Positions 11,298 through 18,818 of a stretch of 18,818 nt of DNA are shown here, piece by piece. Origin of the DNA: Paraglomus occultum (lineage: Eukaryota > Glomeromycota > Glomeromycetes > Paraglomerales > Paraglomeraceae). The DNA lies in the NCBI GenBank assembly GCA_910592205.1, contig CAJVPJ010000695.1:1-18818 (forward strand), read 5' to 3'. Below the pieces are notes generated by a model, which made no database searches, was not told the origin of the DNA, and worked only from the letters and a program-made list of their open reading frames with translations. How positions within the stretch are numbered: the stretch's first letter is position 1; every line of letters starts with the position of its first letter. A program made the translations under genes and the position numbers.

Positions 11298-11806
11298 CCT
11301 TGATGGTTCACCTTTTTAATGATTCGTCGATTACTTAACTGAAAAAGTTTGTAATAATAGTATCTTTATTGCATCGCTCATACCATTTTTTGTTCCATGT
11401 ATTTCTAGCTTTGGTACAACAATATGACACTAATAATATTTTCGTTATATTTTTACTCGAGATTTCATAAATACTTAATTGCGTAACAAATCAAAAGAAA
11501 GCACACGATAGAATATTCACATGCATTACATTTTTATGTGTAAAGGGATACAATATTATCACATAAAATATATGACGACTGTTGAACTCGCACACGCCAC
11601 AGACCCCAACTTTATTACAACAGAATTGCGCGATATTAAAAATTATAGAAAAATATGATACACGGTGTTAGGAAAGATTCAAACCCGCTATTGATGTCTC
11701 CATGCTATGGTAAGATTTCAAACTGTACATACAAGACAAAGATTGTTTTGCATAAACCATCCTTTTTAACTAAAGCAATTCTCCTAATAAGAACTACAAT
11801 TCATAG
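11298..11806. other. Convergent intergenic gap, no gene seen
   Basis: This AT-rich stretch separates the 3' ends of two convergent genes. It should hold both 3' untranslated regions and polyadenylation signals. A plus-strand frame starting at 11655 is open into the next gene but overlaps it antisense and looks like chance. Confidence 0.5.
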
Positions 11807-12475
11807 TCATTCGTCCGTATCCTCATCTTCCTCAAGGATTGTGAAAAGTATTTTAGAAGCAACCGGCGTCTCAACTTTGTTACAAGGAATAACATCTTTT
11901 TCAGCAAGGTTGATCTCAGGTTCCTCGGTGATCGTACCGAGAGTTAACAACGGTTTGGACCTCTTACAACTCGAATTTGCTTTGTAGGCGATCGTATCTC
12001 GTGTGAGACGCCGAACTAATGGGGTAAACACAAATGAGCAAAGAGTTCTTGCGCCATTAACCACAAATTCTCTTTGAGTGTATCTAGAGATACGATCACC
12101 TCTCTCAGAAATACAGCCGAGCGGAGAGTCGCCTATACGACTACTTTGAACGCCGTGGGTTTCATGGGCTGTCATGATCATTTTAGTCCAGTTCTTTACA
12201 TTGTCCCTAGTCGCACCAGAGATAGTGCGAGGCGAAACTCGGTTCTTGTTTGATGTGGCTTCAACTTGTAGATCTGATATATCGTTATTACTAAGCCCCG
12301 TTTTAGGTAGAGCATCGACGCTTTTCGCATTTTTTTTAGTTCCGTTGTTGAGACCTCCTCGAGCACGATAGAAATCACAAGCGGGATAACTACAGATTGC
12401 TATTGTAGCTAGAACCATTGTCGCTATAACGAGGGTGCATTTATCTGAGTTTAATATGTGGAAACAAGCTAGCAT
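11807..12475 (-). CDS. Hypothetical single-exon protein with N-terminal membrane anchor
   Basis: An unbroken 222-residue frame from ATG to TGA, the only long intron-free frame in the window. I do not recognise the family. Residues about 14-30 (TLVIATMVLATIAICSY) form one hydrophobic segment flanked by a short N-terminus and a basic CDFYRARGG, as in a signal anchor. The remaining chain is polar, Ser/Thr/Arg/Lys-rich and probably disordered (residues about 40-140), and it ends in an acidic tail (TILEEDEDTDE). A type II membrane protein, or an anchored or secreted orphan, would fit. The lack of introns contrasts with its neighbours. A chance frame cannot be excluded, but the length, the clear anchor and the acidic end argue for a gene. 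Confidence 0.55.
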   Translation of the reverse strand: MLACFHILNSDKCTLVIATMVLATIAICSYPACDFYRARGGLNNGTKKNAKSVDALPKTGLSNNDISDLQVEATSNKNRVSPRTISGATRDNVKNWTKMIMTAHETHGVQSSRIGDSPLGCISERGDRISRYTQREFVVNGARTLCSFVFTPLVRRLTRDTIAYKANSSCKRSKPLLTLGTITEEPEINLAEKDVIPCNKVETPVASKILFTILEEDEDTDE

Positions 12476-15029
12476 TGTGGCTGGAAAGCGACAGTGTATC
12501 GAGATAAGACGGATATACTATAATATTAAATAGTGTCTTCTGATCTCTCTGTTGACTTTGTTGAGTGCTTACCTGATCTTGGTAATAAAATATGTGTATT
12601 ATCCTAGAAGCAACTGCTTTAAAAGACTGACCATTAGCGAAATTAAGCGTCGCTGGAAAACAAGCATTCTGAAACTCTAATAGCCTGACTCGTTTCGGTT
12701 TCGCCCGAGTGAGCGGTTATTAGCTAGAAATAAGACTCCAGTATGTACCTGTGTGGAATGGAGTGGCTGTTTGTAATAAACGACGGTAGATTTTTTCTTT
12801 TTCTGCGCCAAGTCGATAGATCTAAGACCAAAAAAACAGTATTTTTGGTACTCCACGCGATCTTTATATCTCTGACATCGTGAGAATTGCTAATTTTGAA
12901 CGATAGCGTTACACGTGGTTGATCGGGTGCTACAAATGAAATGATCTGGGACCTCCAATTACATTGCGACGTTCTCATTTGTACGGTCTCGAAATCGAAA
13001 AAACGCAAAATGCCCAAGGAAACTTAATAACTTTGGCAAATTTACGAGCGACCGAACTGCATGTTCATTAATTAGACTTATGACAGAGCCCAGGAATTGG
13101 TTCAAAGAACCCGTTTCCATAACTGAGTTTTCCTTAATTGGTTTGAGAAGAACTCGCCGAACGGATTTTAATAGTAACACATCCCTTGTACTGTGTGATG
13201 TTTTCATGCCTTTTGTATTGTTTGTGACTTGTTTGTTAACGAGACAATACAGTGAAAAGGCACGTGTGACGTATTGTGCAGCGAACTTTGTTTCACCAGC
13301 AGTGCGAATATTGACAATATGGTAAGCGTTATGCAGTCAAACTAGCCTATTTGCTGATTATATATAACTCCTTGAAACCGATTTTTGAGTGGCGTGATTA
13401 CTCACAGGAACCGCAGTAACAAACTTTGCTTAGCAAGCAATCAAGATTAGAACAGAAAGTGATGAACATGAAAGATATGTAGAAGCAACATTAGGGGATA
13501 TTGGCTCAATTTTTCAATAATCCACTGCCGCACGTTCTTCCTAACCAAAAATTTCTTTCGCATGGCTAAGGTTCATCAATACAGAGTGCGAGTTTAATAA
13601 TATGACACTTTCATAATAATAAGCATGAATCTATATTTGTTTTTGCCGATTTCGAATCGAAATAGTTATGCTGTGGATGTCTTCCTAACAAAGGACGACT
13701 GCTTCCAAAGATTGTATTTCTTAGCAGATCCTAGAAAAGATCGCGAACGGATGATGATATACTAAAGAATCTTCGATCCGAAACATCATTGTTGCAAATT
13801 AGCTAGTATAAATTGGGAATAGGGCAAATCAAACTTGCCATGCTTGCGAAAAGCAATCTCACGATGAAGAGTTCAATAGGGATAGATAATCTTGCCTTTG
13901 CATAGGTCATTTGAGAAAAAAGCGTTTCGAAGTATACTTATCGGCCGGTGGACAATGAAGCTTCAATGTAACGTACCCGGACAAAAGTGAGCGGTCACTA
14001 CGGAATGTCACTGATCCCCCATGGCTTTTCATATGTGAAGTAAAAGTTTTACTAATACAACCTGGTCTTGGTGTAATAAGTAAAATCCAATATTGTAACG
14101 ATACTGAGCGATACCCCGTGTTGCGGCTGATGCTGAAACCATGACTTTTCATTGGTTGATCAAATTTTATAATTTCATTGCCCACAATTACAATCAATGA
14201 CCCCATCAGTTGATGTTTCAGAACTGCTTAACGCTCTTGCCTCTGCTTTTAGAGAAGGTGTTGTGCTTGGTGGCTATCGCAGGGAGCTTGTTGCTCAAGT
14301 TTCTGCTTTTGCAAGCATGGCATGGGATGTTGCTTACAATAACAATAAACACATACCCATATCATAATCACTGCATCTTAGTATTCTCTCTAACCTCTAA
14401 TGCAAGGAATGCTGTCATCTTGAAAGAGTTACTTCTGCTCATCACCATAGATTATCTTTATGCAATCAGGATCATAATTTTTTCCACGCGGAGAAAGCCA
14501 ATCGAAGACAGGAGGTGTCACACGGTTGCATTCTTAGATGCCAAAGGAAGCAGTAAAAAACAGTTGTAACCGAAGACCCTGAGGACGGAAGCGAAAACTG
14601 TTTCTATGTATGCGAAAAGCATGCTGGGGAAAAAACAGTTGGAAAACAAAAATCTCGAGTCTTTCTCCATATTAATATATTAATATGGGCAGACTGCAAC
14701 AAAACCAGACAAAGTGAACATTCTGTTTTGTGACATAAATGAGAGGCTGATTATTATGTGGCTGTAAAATTGACCAGTGTGACTGATGACGTTTGAAAAG
14801 TAATAATGTGCTCATGGCTTATTAATTTTAATGCTCCCCTTATCATACCAGAAGGTGAGGAATATAAATCATAACAGGATTAATATAGGATTATCTCTAT
14901 ATATACCCAATTTAGATCAGATTTGCGACACGTAAAATGCAAAATAAAGCACGAGTTAAAGTGACGCAAATTTGATACTTTTTGTGTTTATTATTATTTC
15001 TGCTTTTTGAGAAAAACGTTTACATACAA
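12476..15029. other. About 2.5 kb without a confident gene; scattered coding-like islands
   Basis: The part next to 12475 should contain the promoter of the orphan gene. Further right there is no frame that I recognise. Short open islands with protein-like composition occur at 12724-13017 (minus), 13907-14206 (minus) and 14197-14556 (plus, possibly spliced). A CACGTG hexamer lies at about 13262. The bases just before 15030 should contain the left end of the Tc1 element, but no copy of its right-end motif is visible there. Confidence 0.5.
14667..14688. repeat. Perfect 22-bp AT-rich palindrome
   Basis: The 22 bases from CCATATTAATA to TATTAATATGG read the same on both strands with no mismatch and no spacer. 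It could extrude as a hairpin or be a protein site or transposon footprint; no function can be assigned from sequence. Confidence 0.7.
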
Positions 15030-15972
15030 ATGACATCTAAACAAGAACTTCAACGAAAAACCATATTACATTTGTGGGATGAGAGTGTACAGGATGCCAA
15101 GGAAATACATAAGCGCACAAACATACCACTTTCTACTATATATAACAATCTCAAAAAAACTCAAAAAATTAGGAACAATACGACATGCTGTTGGTAATGG
15201 TCGACCAAGGAAGATCACAGCAAATGCCTCCAAAGCATTAGGACAATATGTTCGCAGGGATTCCTCTATATCAACAAGAACTTTAGCTACAAAGCTATCA
15301 AATATGGGGTGTGGAGGTTTCTTATAGAACAGTTGGAAGGCATTTAGCTGATGCTGGATACTCAAAACATCTTCTAAAAGCCACCTCAATGCTTACTGAT
15401 GACCATAAACGAAAGCGGGTAGAATGGGCCAAGGATCACCTTAACGATAATTGGAACAAAACGTTATGCTTTTCAACTCTTCCGAAACACGGTGGAACGT
15501 TGGTATAAAGGACCGAACGAAGATTCTTGCATGGGGTGGTTTCTGCGTAAAGGGAAAGACGAGTTTATTCTGCTTTAAGCAGATAATGGATGCTAAGTTC
15601 TATGTGGATATTCTCTGCAGACATATTCCAGAGATAAATCGCATGCTAAAGGGCATGGCAAATGGCGGTTTCAGCAAGATAATGATCCGAAACATATAAG
15701 CCGTCTTGCCCAAAGCCTTTCTTCGAGAGAATATGCCTGAAGTCATGGCTTGGCCATCTAACAGCCCCGACCTAAATCCGATTGAAAATCTCTGGAGTAT
15801 TGTTAAAAGCAATGTGGAGAGGCGAATGCCAAAAAATCAGAATGAGCTGGAGCAATTTATGGTAGAGGAATGGGAAAATATCCCAGACTCTACTCTAATT
15901 AACTTGGTGAAATCGATGAAACGGCGTTGTAAACTTGTAATTGAAAAGAATGGGGAACGTATACCTTACTAA
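15030..15972 (+). pseudogene. Tc1-family transposase, broken by several frame changes
   Basis: Cut-and-paste transposase remnant read in pieces. The first helix-turn-helix (from MTSKQELQRKTILHLWDES) runs to an A7 run at 15153-15159. After it the frame changes and GNGRPRKITANAS, the GRPR-type linker and second helix-turn-helix, follows. Further frame changes fall near 15305, 15470, 15657 and 15713. The catalytic core is visible as QQDNDPKHISR and SPDLNPIENLWSIVK, with 34 residues between the second Asp and Glu once the frames are followed, so DD34E. The first Asp appears lost: the usual FSDE position reads NSSETRW. The end KRRCKLVIEKNGERIPY and TAA are intact. It cannot make an active enzyme, but the frame shifts are few, so it may be of moderate age. 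Confidence 0.85.
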
Positions 15973-16096
15973 AAATATATTAATAAAATCACCTGGTTTT
16001 TAGCTTGTAATGATAAAAATTTCATGTGAATTTGATCACTAGTTGTGGCGTAATGCACAGTTTTTGTCATTCCAATTTTTTTTGTCCCACACTGTA
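15030..16096 (+). mobile_element. Degraded Tc1/mariner-family (DD34E) transposon
   Basis: The span covers the broken transposase gene (15030-15972), a 122-bp 3' flank and a right end. The right end reads TTTTTTTTGTCCCACACTG at about 16076-16094, followed by TA (16095-16096), which fits a Tc1-type inverted terminal repeat starting CAGTGTGGGACAAAA next to its TA target. I could not find a matching left repeat between 14700 and 15030. At most there is faint similarity around 14930-14975 to the inner part of the right end, so the true left boundary is unknown and may be deleted or eroded. Confidence 0.7.
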
Positions 16097-16327
16097 TACT
16101 CATAATTATAATCTTGTTTAATGTAAATTTTTAAGACAGTGCGGTTTTATGCAGCACGATATTCAAGTGATTCAGATTCTTACTATTATGTTCATTTTTT
16201 CCGCTTTTAGCGATATGTTTATACTTTGGTACACAAATCATATTATAAAGTGACATTATGTAGTAAATATAAATATGTAATATTGTAGATCAGAATTTAT
16301 ATTGATGTTGATATCAGCGAGGTTCAT
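15973..16327. other. Transposon right flank and AT-rich spacer
   Basis: Bases 15973-16094 are the untranslated 3' flank and right terminal repeat of the Tc1 element. From 16097 to 16327 the sequence is AT-rich with no frame that I recognise. Confidence 0.5.
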
Positions 16328-16519
16328 TTAATTAGGGAATAAATCTGATACGTAGCTTTCCGGAACTTGGTCCATGTTTATTATGTAATCAAGGAACTTT
16401 TTTTTGCATAGGTTGCAAAAATCCTTCACCGTTCTCATACGCAATTGTCTTGAACAACATGTAAATTTTTTCACAATGTCCCAAATGCGAACAAGACACT
16501 GAACGAATCCCCGACTCAA
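16328..16519 (-). pseudogene. Possible DDE-superfamily (pogo/Tigger-like) transposase scrap
   Basis: A 63-residue frame with the end FLDYIINMDQVPESYVSD. Pogo/Tigger-type transposases carry a similar block, a helix ending in I-x-N-M-D-E-T-P where Asp is the first catalytic residue; here MDQVP takes that place. The preceding CNLCKKKF fits the helix before it. Downstream on the minus strand I find no further domain, so if real this is a short fragment. A chance match is quite possible. Confidence 0.3.
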
Positions 16520-16632
16520 CCATTATACCTGTTCAACGAGATTTTCCAGTCAACTACTTCATCACTAATTAGAAGAATGATCAACAAATGTCAGCTCAAT
16601 TCACCGTCACTTCTGAGGAGAAAGTAGAGCTC

Positions 16633-17162
16633 TTGCGGAGCGAAGATCTCGAGTCCCGACTTATCAGATGATACAATAAAAGCAGATAAAACGCCTAACA
16701 AAAACTCTTCGTTTTTACCATCTAAGCGTGCTAACGTTTCCAAGAAAGGTATATTTGCAAAAAATTCTTGTCAAAAGACAAAAGACTGGAAAAAAAAAAG
16801 AGTTTTCTATCGTAAAAAATCAATCAAAGAATTGCCCGCAGAAAAAGTTCCAGATACAGTGCGATTTCGCCTGCATTACAGGCTACATCATCAGACTCCA
16901 TCAACTTCGTTTTTTTATATAATAACGTTGTTAATTCCGAAGCTCATAATGTTAACACAATCAAAATGTAATAAGAGCTTACTTCAATTCGGTAAAGGTT
17001 TACTGGATTGTTTAAATTACTATAAACTAGCTAATAGAAGACGTGCATCTGTCAATAAAGGAGATTAGAGAACAACTCTCTAAAGACATTAGTGATACGA
17101 TGCTTTCTAAAAAAAGAAGGAGTGAGGACGATATACTGTACACACTGTTTGAAAATATATAA
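16633..17162 (+). CDS. Unidentified coding-like stretch with one apparent intron (possible 3' end of a gene or remnant)
   Basis: A frame without stops runs from about 16633 to 16991 (contains SPDLSDDTIKADKTPNKNSS, then Lys-rich sequence, then SKCNKSLLQF). A 46-nt intron (16992-17037, donor GTAAAG, branch GCTAAT, acceptor TAG) joins it in matching phase 1 to a 41-residue charged helical end, EDVHLSIKEIREQLSKDISD and on to DDILYTLFENI, stopping at 17162. No start codon was fixed and the family is not recognised. All three frames are fairly open in 16700-16950 and an A10 run lies at about 16792-16801, so a frame shift there is possible. It may be a decayed gene or transposon-linked orphan. Confidence 0.35.
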
Positions 17163-17218
17163 TATCATGTGTAAAATCATTTCATCTCTCACAATTTTGC
17201 AAAACTAATTATATTATT

Positions 17219-17265
17219 GTGTCATCTGACCTCTGGGTCAGGATTTTCTCGCTGCGCTGTGACAC
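17219..17265. repeat. Nested inverted repeats
   Basis: An inner hairpin CTGACC-TCTG-GGTCAG (17226-17241) sits inside an outer pair GTGTCA (17219-17224) and TGACAC (17260-17265). It lies just past the end of the 17162 frame. It could be a small folded element or chance; the stems are only six pairs each. Confidence 0.35.
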
Positions 17266-17429
17266 CATTCCGAGCACGAAACGAACGCACAAATGTAAAT
17301 GTCAGAGATGCGACTCTCGAAGGCCAAAAAAGATTTGAATTTCCAACTTTACGTGTATTTCGTGTAAGGTAGTTCATAAAATGTACTTGTGGCCGAAATT
17401 GTCAAACTTATATTGCTAAACTATTTTAC

Positions 17430-17960
17430 TTGTCTTTTCATATCTTTGTTAAAAATGCTGATTTGCATCCAGACCGACTCGTTCCATAATAATAAACGGC
17501 ATAATTTAAGTTATCTTTTCACAAAAAATTGTAACGCGAGTCTTTATCTTTTTTATGCCAAAGTTTAGCACGAGCTAAAACGCGCAAAAGTTTCATTTCC
17601 AAAAAGACCATTTTCATAATTATTGGTACTAAGAAACGTTTGTAATAATTTGCGTCCATTTTCCAACTGTTGAGCAGGTGGTGTACTTGCACTTTCTCCT
17701 CGCTTTTTATTGATGAAATCCCATTGCGACTTAAAGCCTGCCAGTCGGTTAAATGAAAATAGCCGATCGGAAAAATTAATTTGCGAAGTAATAAACATCT
17801 TCACGTGTATTGAGTGCATGTTTGCCCAAAAATAAAAGCTGCAGCGTCTTGGAACTCGGTCCATTCGAAATCTCTTTCACAATATTGCGTGAATTATCAT
17901 CAAACGCAATTTATTGGTACATGATGTTGCGTCCTTGGTTTCTATAGCTGCCATTTTAGT
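17430..17960 (-). pseudogene. Degraded pogo/Tigger/CENP-B-type transposase
   Basis: Remnant of a DNA transposase with a CENP-B-like DNA-binding part and DDE core. In the 17864-17565 frame one sees FSFNRLAGFKSQWDFINKK, matching the family block F-x-x-S-x-G-W-L-x-x-F-K-x-R, then GESASTPPAQQLENGRKLLQ, matching G-E-A-x-S-x-x-x-x-x-x-x-x-R-x-x-L. The stretch GLFGNETFARF follows, in the place of the first catalytic block N-x-D-E-T-G-L-F. The Asp appears replaced by Asn (NET). Past the stop at 17565 the same frame continues as TLA, stop, and RLALQFFV, in the place of the next conserved block, to about 17430. Upstream, MAAIET near 17955 could be the old start. Several stops and a frame change rule out activity. 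No terminal repeats were found. Assignment is by memory of the family pattern. Confidence 0.5.
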
Positions 17961-18574
17961 TTCTCAAATTTTCTACTGTCGGAGTAGGCGTATGATCGGC
18001 ATATAGCCTAATACGGCCCTGTGGCGTGGTTTTCTGGCCAGTTTTTGTTAGAATTCCAGGAATGATTTGCATGTTTGTGTGACAAATGCGATCTGGACTT
18101 CAATTGTTAGCCAGATTTACTAATATTATCTTTCTATAATTTTTACTGCATCTCATTATTTATAGAAAATCCAATTTCCATAACTTTGGTTCACGAGCCA
18201 CAGTGTTTTGATAGTTAACTGTGTTAGGGACGCCGGATGTCGGCTGTTCAATTGTGCAGTATGGTGATACCTGGTGCTACGACTTACCTAATACAGAGAA
18301 TTGCTCAGCAAGTGTCTTAAAAGATCGAAATTGTATTTATTAACTGTGAATACACCCAGAAATTTTCTGGCCAAGAATAAGCAAAGCAGTTTGTTTCTTT
18401 TAATCCTCAAAGAGACGTCTTAAAACGTGCAAGGCAACATTGTAATTGTGCGTTAAGCAATCACATATTAATATTGGTGAGTTTCTTTCTTTTATACTTA
18501 TTATAGGCAAATGCGCTCGTGTCGACTAATCGACTTTATCATGTTTATTGTTACTCAAAAATTACAGTTATATC
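17961..18574. other. Stretch with no gene seen; likely promoter side of the right-edge gene
   Basis: No frame here matches a family I know. The last few hundred bases should hold the promoter and 5' untranslated region of the gene that starts at 18575. An ATG at 18511 opens an overlapping 54-residue frame (see findings). A short inverted repeat (CACAGT...ACTGTG, about 18200-18224) is too weak to interpret. Confidence 0.4.
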
Positions 18575-18818
18575 ATGATCGACTTCACGAGGCGTTTGTC
18601 TCGATTTACCAACAAGAAGACGGTGAGTATCGTGACAAATTTTATCGATTTATAAAATATAAATTTAATTGCTGATACACTTGATAGTTTAACGAACCGG
18701 CATCGCTTCTCATACTGCGCGTATCAATATCAATCCTTATTAGTTCAATATTTATAGCGTATGTCGTTTACTTGCTGATACTCATCAATAATGATGACCC
18801 AGTGTATAGGTTTAGGCA
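18575..18818 (+). CDS. 5' end of a probable membrane protein gene (partial)
   Basis: Exon 1 (18575-18622) gives a basic N-terminus, MIDFTRRLSRFTNKKT. A 65-nt intron (18623-18687; donor GTGAGT, branch CTGAT, acceptor TAG) leads in phase 0 to an exon open to the window edge (18688-18818). This exon starts FNEPASLLIL and then gives a hydrophobic segment (about residues 23-48, RVSISILISSIFIAYVVYLL) ending in polar INNDDPVYRFR. A basic lead followed by a membrane helix suggests a cytoplasmic N-terminus and a membrane protein of unknown family. The splice signals and phase support it, but only 59 residues are visible. Confidence 0.45.

Noticed and set aside
11655-11987. Plus-strand open frame overlapping the orphan gene
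   Set aside because: It is largely antisense to the 11807-12475 gene and has no start context, domain or splice support.
12660-12740. Possible tRNA-like fold near CGGTTTCGCCCGAGTGAGCG
   Set aside because: No cloverleaf with a proper acceptor stem and T-loop can be drawn.
13080-13325. Plus-strand open frame of 81 codons
   Set aside because: No recognisable motif, partly antisense to another equally weak frame, and of a length expected by chance.
14557-14650. Twelve-base direct repeat AAAAAACAGTTG, two copies about 75 bp apart
   Set aside because: Short and A-rich; no element structure lies between the copies.
15066-15389. Minus-strand frame of 107 codons
   Set aside because: It is the antisense shadow of the Tc1 transposase helix-turn-helix region.
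17940-18060. Possible pogo terminal repeat near GGCGTATGATCGGCATATAG
   Set aside because: No inverted copy was found on the other side of the relic.
1-18818. CRISPR array, bacterial operon or defence island
   Set aside because: Introns, gene content and lack of regular spacer repeats show a fungal nuclear region; nothing of that kind is present.

Overview
The window looks like nuclear DNA of a filamentous fungus, most likely an early-diverging lineage (Mucoromycota or a neighbour); the exact lineage is a guess. The genes are densely split by short GT..AG introns (about 46-140 nt) that often carry a CTRAY-like branch site. The protein set fits a fungus: a Rgd1/Rga7-type F-BAR + RhoGAP protein, a secreted ML/NPC2-like lipid-transfer protein, and a giant USP9X/USP24/USP34-type deubiquitinase. 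The right third holds decayed Tc1/mariner and pogo/Tigger-type transposons, common in such genomes. No CRISPR array, operon, tRNA, rRNA or viral gene was seen.

Left part (1-11300) is gene-dense. Bases 1-5473 (minus) hold the first 14 exons, about 1,423 residues, of the deubiquitinase; its catalytic domain lies beyond the left edge. Bases 6243-9365 (minus) hold a 14-exon gene of 672 residues with F-BAR and RhoGAP domains. A 195-bp gap separates it head-to-head from a two-exon plus-strand gene (9561-10411, 253 aa, nuclear-looking, possibly DUF3245-like). A three-exon plus-strand gene for a secreted ML-domain protein follows (10561-11297, 170 aa). I joined exons by requiring splice sites and reading phase to agree; total lengths close in frame for all three complete spliced genes.

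Middle (11300-15000): a single-exon minus-strand orphan with an N-terminal membrane anchor (11807-12475), then about 2.5 kb with no confident gene, only short coding-like islands and a perfect 22-bp AT-rich palindrome.

Right part (15000-18818): a Tc1-family transposase broken by about five frame changes with a recognisable right terminal end (15030-16096), a possible DDE-transposase scrap (16328-16519, minus), an unidentified spliced coding-like stretch (16633-17162, plus), and a degraded pogo/Tigger/CENP-B-type transposase (about 17430-17960, minus). At the right edge is the apparent 5' end of a membrane-protein gene (18575 onward, plus). The genes have separate roles (ubiquitin removal, Rho GTPase/membrane shaping, lipid transfer); I see no sign that they form a pathway. 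I found no convincing new multi-gene system. The most interesting leads are the uncharacterised small genes, the in-domain RhoGAP repeat and the spliced orphan at 16633-17162.
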